Shown here: positions 19,588 to 28,700 of the stretch, piece after piece
Position numbering within the stretch: position 1 is the first letter of the stretch
Layout of the letters: the number at the start of each line of letters is the position of its first letter
DNA from: Streptomyces sp. NBC_00568
GTDB lineage: Bacteria > Actinomycetota > Actinomycetes > Streptomycetales > Streptomycetaceae
Direction of reading: 5' to 3'
Assembly (NCBI RefSeq): GCF_026341855.1
Contig: NZ_JAPENW010000001.1
Coordinates: 3,277,001 to 3,341,000, forward strand
DNA: 64,000 bases
Translations under genes and position numbers: made by a program
Notes under the pieces: model-generated
What the model saw: only the letters and a program-made list of their open reading frames with translations
What the model was told of the DNA's origin: nothing
The model's database searches: none

Positions 19588-19916
19588 ACGCACCTCCAGA
19601 GGGCCGGCAGGGCGAGAGCCCTGGTTTCCGGGGTACCTGCGGAATGTGACGCCGTCAAGGGACGGGAACGCGCCCCCGGAGCGCCTCCGGAGGCGCTGAC
19701 GGCCGCACAACGGCCGGTGCGCGCACGCGAAGGCCGGGACGGAGCGCGCGGCGGTGAGGTCGTACGCGACGGGGGAACACACACGGCGGCGAGGTCGTAC
19801 GCGACGGGGGGAAGCACACAGGGCGGCGAGGGCGCACACGGGTGAGGGCGCACGCGGCGGTCCGGGGGCAGGCATGCGAAAAGGCCCGGAGCCGAAGCTC
19901 CGGGCCTTTCTTCACG
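19588..19916. other. Intergenic region with short direct repeats and a terminator
   Basis: 329 bp between the small CxxC gene and tRNA-Asp. From about 19755 to 19850 the phrase GAGGTCGTACGCGACGGGGG occurs twice (around 19755 and 19793) and related GGGCGCACACGG / GGGCGCACGCGG units follow. The hairpin at 19880-19909 belongs to the tRNA. Nothing coding is supported. Confidence 0.4.
19880..19909 (-). terminator. tRNA-Asp terminator
   Basis: 13-bp perfect stem AAAGGCCCGGAGC / GCTCCGGGCCTTT with a CGAA loop, 7 bp downstream of tRNA-Asp on the minus strand. Confidence 0.8.
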
Positions 19917-19991
19917 CGGTCCTGACGGGATTTGAACCCGCGGCCTCCACCTTGACAGGGTGGCGAGCACTCCAAACTGCTCCACAGGACC
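19917..19991 (-). tRNA. tRNA-Asp(GUC), copy 1
   Basis: 75-nt minus-strand tRNA: acceptor GGTCCTG/CAGGACC, anticodon stem CCACC/GGTGG with loop CTGTCAA (anticodon GUC), T arm GCGGG-TTCAAAT-CCCGT, discriminator G. CCA is not encoded. An identical gene lies at 24737-24811. Confidence 0.95.
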
Positions 19992-20086
19992 TGGTTTCGC
20001 AGCGACTTGTTCTTGCGCTGTGCTGCGAAATGAGACTGTACAGGAGGGCGGGCCCAGGGTCGAACTCACCGCTCGTACGGACGCCG

Positions 20087-23000
20087 TTACGGGACGGCGG
20101 CGTCGATCGCCTTCACGATCCGCTTGTCGGAGACGGGGTACGCCGTGCCCAGCGCGTGGGCGAAATAGCTGACCCGGAGCTCCTCGATCATCCAGCGGAT
20201 GTCCAGGACGGACGAGGGCACCGGTCGGCCCTGCGGCAGCTGCTCCAGGAGCCAGGCGTACTCGTCCTGCATCTCGTGGACCTTCTCCATGCGGCTGGTG
20301 TCCCGCTGGACGCCGGTCGGCATCTGCTGGAGGCGGCGGTCCGCGGCGACCAGATAGCGCATCAGGTCCGGCAGGCGCCGCAGTCCGGTCGCCGTGACGA
20401 AACCGGGCTTCACCAGGGCGTCCAGCTGCCTCCGTACGTCCGTGAGGTTCGCGAGCAGGGTCGGGCTCTTGACCGCCTTCAGACGGCGCTCACAGGCCTG
20501 CCAGGCGGCGAGCACCTGCTGCACCTGCCCGACCGTGCGCACGGTCGTGTCGACGATCTCGGCACGCACCTTGTCGTACAGCTTCCGGTAGGACTCCTCG
20601 TCCCACGCCGGGCCGCCGAAGTCCGCGATGAGCTTGTCCGCCGCGGCCATGGCGCAGTCGTCGAAGAGCGCCTGGACCGAACCGTGCGGGTTCGCGGACA
20701 GGGCGAGCTTCTGGGCGTTGGTGAGCTTGTCCGAGGCGAACTTGCCCGGGTTCACCGGGATGTTCCGCAGGATCAGCCGGCGGGTGCCCTTCCACATGGC
20801 CTCGGCCTGCTCGGCCTCGGTGTCGAAGAGCCGTACGGAGACGGTGTTCGCCGCCGGTCCGTCGTCGACCAGTGCCGGGTACGCCTTCACGGGCTGGCCC
20901 GCCCGGCGTGTCTCGAAGAGGCGGCTGAGCGAGCCGATCGTCCACTCCGTCAGCCCCGTGCGTTCCAGGGACTCGCCGCCCTCGCGCTCGGCCGTCGCCG
21001 CGGCGGCCTGCGAGATCGCCTGGCGCGCCTTCGGCTTCAGCCGGAGCTGGAGGGCCTCCAGGTCCTTGTCCTCGGCGAGGTTGCGGCGCCGCTCGTCGAC
21101 GATCCGGAAAGTGATCTTCAGATGGTCGGGGAGCCGTGACCAGTCGAAGTCGTCGGCGGTCAGCGGGACTCCGACCATGCGCTTGAGCTCGCGCGCCATG
21201 GTCAGCGTCAGCGGTTCCTGGAGCGGTACGGCCCGCTCCAGGAACTTCTGGGCGAAGTTGGGGGCGGGAACGTAGTTCCGCCGGATCGGCTTCGGGAGGG
21301 AACGGATCAGCTCCGTCACCACTTCCTCCCGCAGCCCCGGGATCTGCCAGTCGAAGCCCTCGTCCGTGACCTGGTTCAGGACCTGGAGCGGGATGTGGAC
21401 GGTCACGCCGTCCGCGTCCGCACCCGGCTCGAACTGGTAGGTCACCCGGAACTTCAGCCGTCCCTGGAGCCAGGAGTCGGGGTAGTCGTCCTTCGAGACC
21501 GCCCCGGCCCGGTCGTTGATGAGCATCGAGCGCTCGAAGTCGAGGAGTTCGGGCTCCTCGTGGCGCTTGTGCTTCCACCAGGAGTCGAAGTGCGCCCCGG
21601 ACACGACGTGTTCGGGCACCCGCTGGTCGTAGAAGTCGTACAGGGTCTCGTCGTCGACCAGGATGTCCCGGCGGCGGGCGCGGTGCTCCAGCTCCTCGAC
21701 CTCGGTGAGGAGCTTGCGGTTGTCGGCGAAGAACTTGTGGTGCGTACGCCAGTCGCCCTCGACGAGCGCGTTGCGGATGAACAGCTCGCGGCTGGCCTCC
21801 GGGTCGATCCGCCCGTAGTTGACCTTCCGCTGCGCGACGATCGGTACGCCGTACAGCGTGACCTTCTCGTACGCCATCACGGCGGCCTGGTCCTTCTCCC
21901 AGTGCGGTTCGCTGTACGTCCGCTTGAGGAGATGGCCGGCCAAAGGTTCGACCCACTCCGGCTCGATCCTGGCGTTGACGCGCGCCCAGAGCCGCGAGGT
22001 CTCGACCAGCTCGGCGGACATCACGAAACGCGGGGGCTTCTTGAAGAGCGCCGAGCCCGGGAAGATCGCGAACTTGGCGCTGCGCGCGCCCAGGTACTCG
22101 TTCTTCCCCGTGCTCCTGCCGCTCTCCCCGCCGGTCTCCTTCACGTCCTTCATGCCGACGTGCGAGAGCAGACCGGCGAGCAGCGACACATGGACGCTCT
22201 GCTCGGGCGCGTCCTCCTCGTTGAGGGGGATGCCCATCTGCTTGGCGACGGTCCGCAGCTGGCTGTAGATGTCCTGCCATTCGCGGATGCGCAGGAAGTT
22301 CAGGTACTCCTGCTTGCACATCCGGCGGAACGCGGACGAGCCGCGCTCCTTCTGCTGCTCGCGGATGTAGCGCCACAGGTTGAGGAAGGCGAGGAAGTCG
22401 GACGTCTCGTCCTTGAAGCGGGCGTGCTGCTGGTCGGCCTGCGCCTGCTTCTCGGACGGCCGCTCGCGCGGGTCCTGGATGGAGAGCGCCGCCGCGATCA
22501 CCATGACCTCGCGCGCACAGCCGTTCTTCTCGGCCTCCAGGACCATCCGGGCGAGCCGGGGGTCGACGGGCAGCTGGGCGAGCTTGCGGCCGGTCGGCGT
22601 GAGCCGCTTGCGGACGTCCTTCTCCGTCGGGTCCAGCGCGTTCAGCTCCTGGAGGAGCTGGACGCCGTCGCGGATGTTGCGGTGGTCCGGCGGGTCGATG
22701 AACGGGAACCTCTCGATGTCGCCGAGGCCGGCCGCGGTCATCTGGAGGATGACGGAGGCGAGGTTCGTCCGGAGGATCTCGGCGTCGGTGAACTCCGGGC
22801 GGGCGAGGAAGTCGTCCTCGGAGTACAGCCGGATGCAGATGCCGTCGGACGTACGGCCGCAGCGGCCCTTGCGCTGATTGGCGCTGGCCTGCGAGACCGG
22901 CTCGATGGGCAGCCGCTGCACCTTCGTGCGGTGGCTGTACCGGGAGATGCGCGCCGTGCCCGGGTCGATGACGTACTTGATGCCCGGAACGGTCAGGGAG

Positions 23001-24064
23001 GTCTCGGCGACGTTGGTCGCCAGAACGATCCTGCGCCCGGTGTGCGCCTGGAAGACGCGGTGCTGCTCGGCGTGCGAGAGCCGGGCGTACAGGGGCAGTA
23101 CCTCGGTGAACCGATAGTTCTTCTTCGTCAGCGCGTCGGCCGTGTCGCGGATCTCCCGCTCGCCTGACAGGAAGACGAGGATGTCGCCCTTGCCCTCGGA
23201 CTGGAGTTCCTCGACGGCGTCGCAGATCGCGGTGATCTGGTCGCGGTCCGCGTCCTCGGAGTCCTCCTCGAGGAGCGGCCGGTAGCGCACCTCCACGGGA
23301 TACGTCCGCCCGCTGACCTCGACGATCGGGGCCTCGCCGAAATGCCGGGAGAAGCGCTCCGGGTCGATGGTCGCGGAGGTGATCACGACCTTGAGATCGG
23401 GCCGCTTGGGCAGCAGCTGGGCGAGGTAGCCGAGCAGGAAGTCGATGTTGAGGGACCGCTCGTGGGCCTCGTCGATGATGATCGTGTCGTACGCGCGCAG
23501 CTCGCGGTCCGTCTGGATCTCGGCCAGCAGGATGCCGTCCGTCATGAGCTTGACGAAGGTGGCGTCCGGATTCACCTGATCGGTGAAGCGGACCTTCCAG
23601 CCGACGGCCTCGCCGAGCGGCGTGTCCAGCTCGTCGGCCACCCGCTCGGCGACCGTACGGGCGGCGATACGACGGGGCTGCGTGTGCCCGATCATGCCGC
23701 GGACGCCCCGGCCCAGCTCCATGCAGATCTTCGGGATCTGCGTGGTCTTGCCGGACCCGGTCTCACCGGCGACGATCACGACCTGGTGATCACGGATGGC
23801 GTCTGCGATCACGTCCTTCTTCTGGCTGACCGGCAGCTGCTCGGGATACGTGATGGCGGGCACACGGGCGCGGCGCTCGGCCATGCGGACCTCGCCCTTG
23901 GTGGCCTCCGCCTCGATCTCGGCGAACACGGCGGAGCGGGCCTCGGGCTTGCGGATCTTGCGCGCGCCTTCGAGCCTGCGCCCCAGCCGGTGCGCGTCGC
24001 GCAGGGACAGCTGGGCCAGGCGGGCGGCGAGATCGCCGAGGGCGGGGGCGGGTTGCGTAGACAT
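20087..24064 (-). CDS. hrpA: ATP-dependent DEAH-box RNA helicase HrpA
   Basis: Large cytosolic DEAH/RHA helicase of 1325 aa, the normal HrpA length. Motif I is VAGETGSGKTTQIPKI near residue 99, motif Ia HTQPRRIAARTVAERV, motif II TIIIDEAHERSLNID (DEAH), motif III VITSATIDPERF, motif VI SANQRKGRCGRTSDG. The HA2 and OB-fold domains follow, and the long C-terminal DUF3418 region typical of bacterial HrpA fills the last 600 residues. It is likely to act in mRNA processing, decay or stalled-ribosome rescue, as known for E. coli HrpA. The gene stands alone between tRNA-Asp and a small membrane protein. Confidence 0.96.
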   Translation of the reverse strand: MSTQPAPALGDLAARLAQLSLRDAHRLGRRLEGARKIRKPEARSAVFAEIEAEATKGEVRMAERRARVPAITYPEQLPVSQKKDVIADAIRDHQVVIVAGETGSGKTTQIPKICMELGRGVRGMIGHTQPRRIAARTVAERVADELDTPLGEAVGWKVRFTDQVNPDATFVKLMTDGILLAEIQTDRELRAYDTIIIDEAHERSLNIDFLLGYLAQLLPKRPDLKVVITSATIDPERFSRHFGEAPIVEVSGRTYPVEVRYRPLLEEDSEDADRDQITAICDAVEELQSEGKGDILVFLSGEREIRDTADALTKKNYRFTEVLPLYARLSHAEQHRVFQAHTGRRIVLATNVAETSLTVPGIKYVIDPGTARISRYSHRTKVQRLPIEPVSQASANQRKGRCGRTSDGICIRLYSEDDFLARPEFTDAEILRTNLASVILQMTAAGLGDIERFPFIDPPDHRNIRDGVQLLQELNALDPTEKDVRKRLTPTGRKLAQLPVDPRLARMVLEAEKNGCAREVMVIAAALSIQDPRERPSEKQAQADQQHARFKDETSDFLAFLNLWRYIREQQKERGSSAFRRMCKQEYLNFLRIREWQDIYSQLRTVAKQMGIPLNEEDAPEQSVHVSLLAGLLSHVGMKDVKETGGESGRSTGKNEYLGARSAKFAIFPGSALFKKPPRFVMSAELVETSRLWARVNARIEPEWVEPLAGHLLKRTYSEPHWEKDQAAVMAYEKVTLYGVPIVAQRKVNYGRIDPEASRELFIRNALVEGDWRTHHKFFADNRKLLTEVEELEHRARRRDILVDDETLYDFYDQRVPEHVVSGAHFDSWWKHKRHEEPELLDFERSMLINDRAGAVSKDDYPDSWLQGRLKFRVTYQFEPGADADGVTVHIPLQVLNQVTDEGFDWQIPGLREEVVTELIRSLPKPIRRNYVPAPNFAQKFLERAVPLQEPLTLTMARELKRMVGVPLTADDFDWSRLPDHLKITFRIVDERRRNLAEDKDLEALQLRLKPKARQAISQAAAATAEREGGESLERTGLTEWTIGSLSRLFETRRAGQPVKAYPALVDDGPAANTVSVRLFDTEAEQAEAMWKGTRRLILRNIPVNPGKFASDKLTNAQKLALSANPHGSVQALFDDCAMAAADKLIADFGGPAWDEESYRKLYDKVRAEIVDTTVRTVGQVQQVLAAWQACERRLKAVKSPTLLANLTDVRRQLDALVKPGFVTATGLRRLPDLMRYLVAADRRLQQMPTGVQRDTSRMEKVHEMQDEYAWLLEQLPQGRPVPSSVLDIRWMIEELRVSYFAHALGTAYPVSDKRIVKAIDAAVP

Positions 24065-24220
24065 ACGCGGTCCAGGATCTCACCTCGGCGAAATGACTGG
24101 CGAACGCTTTTGCGCGGCCCCGGCCGTCCGGCCCCGCCCGTACCGCTTTCCGGACCCCGCAGGACGGTCGGCGGCCTGGTTCCCGGGGGCGCCGCCGGCT
24201 CTTGGGGTCACCCTCGGTGA

Positions 24221-24502
24221 CTACTCCCGGGGCGGGGACTCGCGGTGCGCCATGGCCCTGGCCGTGTTCGAGACCGCCTTGATGCCCAGGTAGGCCGTGG
24301 TCGTGCTGCTCACCGCGGTGAAGGCGGCGGTCAGCACGCCGACGGTCACCGCCTTGTCGCCGTGCAGCTGCCAGACCCCGAAGATCGTGACGCCGACGAT
24401 CGCGAGGTTGCTCATGATGACCGCCGTCAGCCCGTAGCGGGCGCGGTAGCGCTCCAGATCCAGTTCGCGCACCGGCTTCGACCTGTCACCGTTCAACACC
24501 AC
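24221..24502 (-). CDS. Small two-helix membrane protein
   Basis: 93-aa protein with a charged N-terminus (RSKPVRELDLERYRARYG) followed by two hydrophobic segments (TAVIMSNLAIVGVTIFGVW and AVTVGVLTAAFTAVSSTTT) and a short charged tail. No family name recognised; function unknown. GTG at 24502, five bases after GGGGGA, is preferred; the frame could also start at 24523. Same strand as hrpA with a 156-bp gap. Confidence 0.6.
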   Translation of the reverse strand: MVLNGDRSKPVRELDLERYRARYGLTAVIMSNLAIVGVTIFGVWQLHGDKAVTVGVLTAAFTAVSSTTTAYLGIKAVSNTARAMAHRESPPRE

Positions 24503-24602
24503 TCGTTCCCCCGTCCGAGACACCCGCGTCCGCCGGCCAGAACGTAGCGCCGTGCATGGGACATGCCAAGTTGAGGACGGGCGGACGCCCGGGGCGCATA
24601 CG

Positions 24603-24634
24603 AAAAAGACCCCGATCCGAAGATCGGGGCCTTT
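24603..24634 (-). terminator. Terminator of the tRNA-Glu/Asp/Phe cluster
   Basis: Minus-strand stem CCCCGATC / GATCGGGG with TTCG-type loop, followed by TCTTTTT. Directly downstream of tRNA-Phe. Confidence 0.8.
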
Positions 24635-24638
24635 GCTG

Positions 24639-24712
24639 TGGCTGGGGCCGGGGTCGAACCGGCGACCTATCGCTTTTCAGGCGATCGCTCGTACCAACTG
24701 AGCTACCCAGCC
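24639..24712 (-). tRNA. tRNA-Phe(GAA)
   Basis: 74-nt minus-strand tRNA: acceptor GGCTGGG/CCCAGCC, anticodon loop CTGAAAA (GAA), T arm GCCGG-TTCGACC-CCGGC, discriminator A. CCA is not encoded. Last tRNA of a three-gene cluster. Confidence 0.94.
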
Positions 24713-24736
24713 ACGAGGTTTCCGGGGAAACCTCAG

Positions 24737-24811
24737 CGGTCCTGACGGGATTTGAACCCGCGGCCTCCACCTTGACAGGGTGGCGAGCACTCCAAACTGC
24801 TCCACAGGACC
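24737..24811 (-). tRNA. tRNA-Asp(GUC), copy 2
   Basis: Same 75-nt sequence as tRNA-Asp copy 1 at 19917-19991, on the same strand. Middle gene of the Glu-Asp-Phe cluster. Confidence 0.95.
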
Positions 24812-24857
24812 AAGCTGTTGCGTGCGACGTGTAACCAGTGTCTCACACGGTGTTGCG

Positions 24858-24930
24858 TACCCCCAACGGGATTCGAACCCGTGCTACCGCCTTGAAAGGG
24901 CGGCGTCCTAGGCCGCTAGACGATGAGGGC
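24858..24930 (-). tRNA. tRNA-Glu(UUC)
   Basis: 73-nt minus-strand tRNA: acceptor GCCCTCA with a terminal G-U pair and one inner wobble, anticodon stem CCGCC/GGCGG with loop CTTTCAA (UUC), T arm CGGG-TTCGAAT-CCCG. First gene of the cluster. In streptomycetes, tRNA-Glu can also feed tetrapyrrole synthesis. Confidence 0.94.
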
Positions 24931-25129
24931 GAGCCAGTACCGCTCTGCTTCGTCTTCGCGTTCCCGAAGGGACGTGAGAAGCATGTGACTTCGCTTTCCC
25001 CCGAAGGGTTCCGCTTTTCCTTCGCTTCGACAGAAGCGCGGGACGGTCAAGCCCTGACCGGCGCCCTTGGGCACGAACAGACTGTACTACGTGGCCCGGA
25101 CGTGGACCAAACCAGATAGCAAGGGGGGC

Positions 25130-26662
25130 TCAGGGCCGGTTCTCCTCGGGGAGATGGCGGCTGATCTCGGCCGTCGTGAGGCCGAGACCGCCCAGCTTGA
25201 TCTCGTCCCAGGCCTGGAGATGACGGGTGTCCCGGTCGAAGTAGAGCACCGAGGCCTCGATCGGGTCCGGGTACTGGCCCTCGACGGCGCGCAGCCCGCT
25301 GCCGCCCGTCGAGCCCTCGACGCGCAGCCGGGTCCCGTACTTCATGACCTCCATGTCCTCGTGGTGCAGATGACCGGCCAGCGCCAGGGGCACCTCGCCG
25401 TCCGTCCCACGGGCTGCCGACGGTTCGTGGGCGACGGCGATGTCGACCGGGGTGCCCGCGGCCCGCTGGTCGCGCAGGGCCGAGGCCAGGCGGGCGCCCG
25501 CGAGATCCTCCGCCGCGTTGCCGCCCGGCGAGGCCGAGCGGTCCGGGGTGAACTGCGGGTCGCCGATGCCGGCGAAACGCAGGCCCGCGATCGTGACCGC
25601 CCGGCCGTCGTCGAGGACGTGCACGTTCTTCATGCGCCGCAGGTACTTCTGCGTCTCCTGCGAGTCGTGGTTGCCGCGGACCCAGACGTACGGGGCGCCC
25701 AGGTCCGGGATCGGGTCCAGGAAGCCGTTCTCGGCCGCCGAGCCGTGGTCCATGGTGTCGCCGGAGTCGACGATCACGTCGATGGCGTACTGCTGCACGA
25801 GCGAGGCGATGATCTTCCAGCTCGCCGGGTTCAGATGGATGTCGGACACGTGCAGGACCCGGATCGTGGTCGGGTCGGGCTGGTAGACGGGGAGGGTGGA
25901 CGTGACGTCGTACAGCTTCGTCACGTTCCGCACCAGGCGCGCCAACTCCTTCTGGTAGACGTCGAATTCGCTGACGATGCTGCGGGCGTCGCCGACCAGG
26001 GAGGGGGCGGAGGAGAGCAGCCCGGAGTACTTCGGCTCCAGGACCGACTTGGGGTTCCAGGTGGCGAAGGCGGTCGCTCCCGAGGCGGCCAGCAGGGCGA
26101 GGGCGAGGCCGCCGGCGGTGAGGGCCCGGCGGGGGCGGCGGTAGACCGCGAGGCCGAGGGCGGTGGCGCCGGCGACCACCGCTATGCAGGAGCGGACGGC
26201 CAGGTCGAGGGTGCCGTGCTCGACGTCCCGCGCGACCTCCTCCTGGAGGCCGGAGAGGCGCTCCGGGTGGTCGACGAGGGCCTGGGAGCGTTCCGGGTCG
26301 AGCTGGTCCACGTCGACGTCGAGGCGCAGCGGGGCCTCGTGGCTGCGCAGTTCGAGTGCGCCGAGCGGGGAGATGTTGATCTTCGTGCCGCCGGTGAGGG
26401 AGGGGCGCAGGGTCATGGTGGTGTCCATGGGGCCGACCGGGACACGGACGTTGCCCACGACCAGCAGTCCCAGCCAGGCGCCGAGCAGCACCACGCACAG
26501 GAGTCCGAAGGCGCGGGCGTACGGCTTCGGCCGGGGGGCGAGCTCCAGCACCGGGCGCTCGGGCCGGCCGTGGCGGCGGCGGGCGAGGGTGTGCAGCGCC
26601 GGGCGGGCGCGCTCGGTCATGCGGCGGAGGGCGGCGGTTGCGGCGGCGGGGACGCGGACCAT
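25130..26662 (-). CDS. Membrane-anchored metallophosphoesterase
   Basis: 510-aa protein with an N-terminal transmembrane helix (ARAFGLLCVVLLGAWLGLLVV), an outside loop region, a second hydrophobic pair (IAVVAGATALGLAVY and GGLALALLAASGATAF), then a calcineurin-like phosphoesterase domain from about residue 295. The metal motifs are all present: VLHVSDIHLNP (DxH), DSGDTMDHGS (GDxxD), WVRGNHDS (GNHD), AVAHEPSA, and LAGHLHHEDM (GHxH). The catalytic domain is probably outside or membrane-apposed; the substrate is unknown. The ATG at 26662 is chosen because the upstream frame is a shadow. The mini-zincin gene upstream is on the same strand with a 68-bp gap. Confidence 0.9.
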   Translation of the reverse strand: MVRVPAAATAALRRMTERARPALHTLARRRHGRPERPVLELAPRPKPYARAFGLLCVVLLGAWLGLLVVGNVRVPVGPMDTTMTLRPSLTGGTKINISPLGALELRSHEAPLRLDVDVDQLDPERSQALVDHPERLSGLQEEVARDVEHGTLDLAVRSCIAVVAGATALGLAVYRRPRRALTAGGLALALLAASGATAFATWNPKSVLEPKYSGLLSSAPSLVGDARSIVSEFDVYQKELARLVRNVTKLYDVTSTLPVYQPDPTTIRVLHVSDIHLNPASWKIIASLVQQYAIDVIVDSGDTMDHGSAAENGFLDPIPDLGAPYVWVRGNHDSQETQKYLRRMKNVHVLDDGRAVTIAGLRFAGIGDPQFTPDRSASPGGNAAEDLAGARLASALRDQRAAGTPVDIAVAHEPSAARGTDGEVPLALAGHLHHEDMEVMKYGTRLRVEGSTGGSGLRAVEGQYPDPIEASVLYFDRDTRHLQAWDEIKLGGLGLTTAEISRHLPEENRP

Positions 26663-26730
26663 TGGTCCCGTATGCCCAAGTGCCGGGCCGGGTATGCGGG
26701 CGCCCCGCCGTCGTGCCGGGCGGGTGCCGG

Positions 26731-27081
26731 TCAGCCCCAGCCCAGTTCGTGCAGCCGTTCGTCGTCGATGCCGAAATGGTGGGCGACCTCGTGGATCACG
26801 GTCACGGCGACCTCGTGGACCACCTCGTCCGGGGTCTCGCACATGCGCAGGGTGGGGCCCATGTAGATCGAGATGCGGTCGGGGAGCACGCCGGCGTACC
26901 ACTCTCCGCGGTCGGTGAGCGGGGTGCCTTCGTAGAGGCCCAGCAGCTCGGGGTCGTCGGCCGGCGGCTCGTCCTCGACGAACACGGCGACGTTGTCCAT
27001 GACCCGGGTCAGCTCGGGCGGGATCTGGTCGAGGGCCTGGCTCACGAGCTCTTCGAAGGTTTCGCGCGTCATCTCCAGCAC
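26731..27081 (-). CDS. Mini-zincin metallopeptidase family protein
   Basis: Small cytosolic metallopeptidase-fold protein of 116 aa (family once called DUF1025/PF06262). The zinc motif HExxH is in VTVIHEVAHHFGIDDERLHELG, with the last Asp/Glu residues as possible third ligand. Other family segments are VAVFVEDEPPADD and ISIYMGPTLRMCETPDE. The GTG at 27081 (MLEMTRETF) is preferred over the ATG at 27072, which has the purine run too close. Substrate unknown. Confidence 0.88.
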   Translation of the reverse strand: MLEMTRETFEELVSQALDQIPPELTRVMDNVAVFVEDEPPADDPELLGLYEGTPLTDRGEWYAGVLPDRISIYMGPTLRMCETPDEVVHEVAVTVIHEVAHHFGIDDERLHELGWG

Positions 27082-27257
27082 AAGGCCATTGTCAGGGACG
27101 GCACCCTCCCGGCGGAGACCCGCGGAGACTCCTGAGAGGCCGGATCGGGCCGGGCACGACCGGGGGGCGACCGGCCGCCTGCCCCACATGGGGTGTCTCA
27201 TACCAGTTCCGGAGTGTTCTGGCCAATTGCCATGACTCGTCCGGACATAGTGCGGGC

Positions 27258-28508
27258 ATGACACGCACCCCCTCCTCGACGCGCTCCCGCACGCGTTCGG
27301 GCGTCTGCAAAGCCCTCCTCTGCGCCGCCCTCCTCGCCGTCACGGTCCAGACCACCGCCGCCGCACCGGCGTTCGCCGGGGGGCCCGGAAGTCGCGACGC
27401 ACGCGACTGTGTGAGGACCGAGAGACCGCTCGACGGCCAGGCCCGCAAGGTCCTGGACATCACCCGCAAGGCCAAGGCCGAGTTCCATCTGAATTCCGTG
27501 GAGCTGAAGGTCACCAGGGACGGCAACGAGATCCTCACCGACGCGCTCGGCGAGTCCATGACCGGTGTCCCGGCCCAGCCGGACATGCACTTCCGTGCCG
27601 GTTCCGTGGCTTTCTCCTACGTGGGCACGGCCCTTCTCCAGCTGGTCGCGGAGGGCAGGGTGCGCCTCGACGACACGGTGGAGCGCTGGCTGCCCGGCGT
27701 GCCCAAGGCGAACAAGATCACGCTGCGGATGCTGGCCACCAACACCACCGGCCTGCACGACTACGTCACCGACCCGGCCTTCCTGGCCGAGCTGGAGGCC
27801 CATCCGTTCCGCCACTGGACTCCGCAGCAACTGCTCGCGTACCCCTACAGCCACCCGTTCTGGTACGAGCCGGGCACCAACTGGAGCTACTCCCACGCCA
27901 ACTACCTGCTGCTGATCGAGGCGCTGGAGAAGATCACCGGCACCCGGATCGACAAGTTCCTGAAGGAGCGGGTCACGGGTCCGCTGGGCCTCGACAACAC
28001 CCGGAACAACTTCACGCCGGACATCCCGCGTCCGGTCCTGCACGCCTTCACGGCCGAGCGCGGCCTGTACGAGGAGTCGACCTTCTGGAACCCGTCGTGG
28101 ACCACCGCGCCCGGCGCGGTCATCACCACCCACGTCTGTGACCTGGCCCGTTCGGCCGAGGGCATCGGCAGCGGCGAACTCCTCTCGCACCGCTCGTACC
28201 GCACCCTGCTCAACCCGGGGACGGTCGGACTCGGCCACGCGACCGCCACCTGTCCCGCCACGGTCTGCCTGGAGCAGACCGAGGCCAGGCACTTCGGGCT
28301 CGGCGTCATCGTGGTCAACGGATGGGTCCTGCAGAACCCGTCGTTCTCGGGCTACGCGGCGATCCAGGCGTATCTCCCGTCGGACCGGCTCGCCATCGCG
28401 GTCAACGCCACCAAGACCAAGGACACACCCGACGGCAACATGGCCGAAGTGGTCGCCCGGCGCATCGCGGCCGCGCTCGCCCCGCAGACTCCGCTGGCGA
28501 TCGACTGA
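27258..28508 (+). CDS. Secreted beta-lactamase/DD-peptidase-fold protein with altered active site
   Basis: 416-aa exported protein: a Sec signal peptide with basic start and AAAPAFA-GG cleavage near residue 41, then a serine-hydrolase (class C beta-lactamase / R61 DD-peptidase) fold. Conserved fold segments are FRAGSVAF..., LLQLVAEGRVRLDDTVERWLP, LRMLATNTTGLHDY, FWYEPGTNWSYSHANYLLL and ITGTRIDKFLKERVTGPLGL. The catalytic SxxK is S116-V-A-F119, so the general-base lysine is missing, and the YxN motif reads Y211-S-H213. Both changes suggest a non-standard enzyme or a binding protein. It is divergent from the mini-zincin gene and ends at a hairpin at 28565-28592. Confidence 0.85.
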   Translation: MTRTPSSTRSRTRSGVCKALLCAALLAVTVQTTAAAPAFAGGPGSRDARDCVRTERPLDGQARKVLDITRKAKAEFHLNSVELKVTRDGNEILTDALGESMTGVPAQPDMHFRAGSVAFSYVGTALLQLVAEGRVRLDDTVERWLPGVPKANKITLRMLATNTTGLHDYVTDPAFLAELEAHPFRHWTPQQLLAYPYSHPFWYEPGTNWSYSHANYLLLIEALEKITGTRIDKFLKERVTGPLGLDNTRNNFTPDIPRPVLHAFTAERGLYEESTFWNPSWTTAPGAVITTHVCDLARSAEGIGSGELLSHRSYRTLLNPGTVGLGHATATCPATVCLEQTEARHFGLGVIVVNGWVLQNPSFSGYAAIQAYLPSDRLAIAVNATKTKDTPDGNMAEVVARRIAAALAPQTPLAID

Positions 28509-28564
28509 CCCTCGGAACGCCCCGCATGACGTCTCGTCACCCATGAGGGGCGCGTTCCCCGCAA

Positions 28565-28592
28565 GCCCCCGGGCCCGGTTGGGCCCGGGGGC
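28565..28592 (+). terminator. Terminator after the serine-hydrolase-like gene
   Basis: 12-bp perfect stem GCCCCCGGGCCC / GGGCCCGGGGGC with a GGTT loop, about 57 bp past the stop codon. Confidence 0.7.
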
Positions 28593-28700
28593 CGCGTGTC
28601 CTCCCGCGGGCGGCGGGAGTTGAACGGGGAGAACTCCCGTTCCTCCCCACGCTCTCGGCTCCTGTCGAGCGGGGGACGCCCCGTTCGGAGGTGGCCGCCC

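Noticed and set aside
19105..19845. Plus-strand 246-codon frame after bldC
   Set aside because: Runs through a terminator and across the opposite small CxxC gene, with repeat-derived sequence.
24639..24930. tRNA cluster as a phage attachment site
   Set aside because: No integrase gene, direct repeat of a tRNA 3' end or foreign-looking DNA adjoins it.
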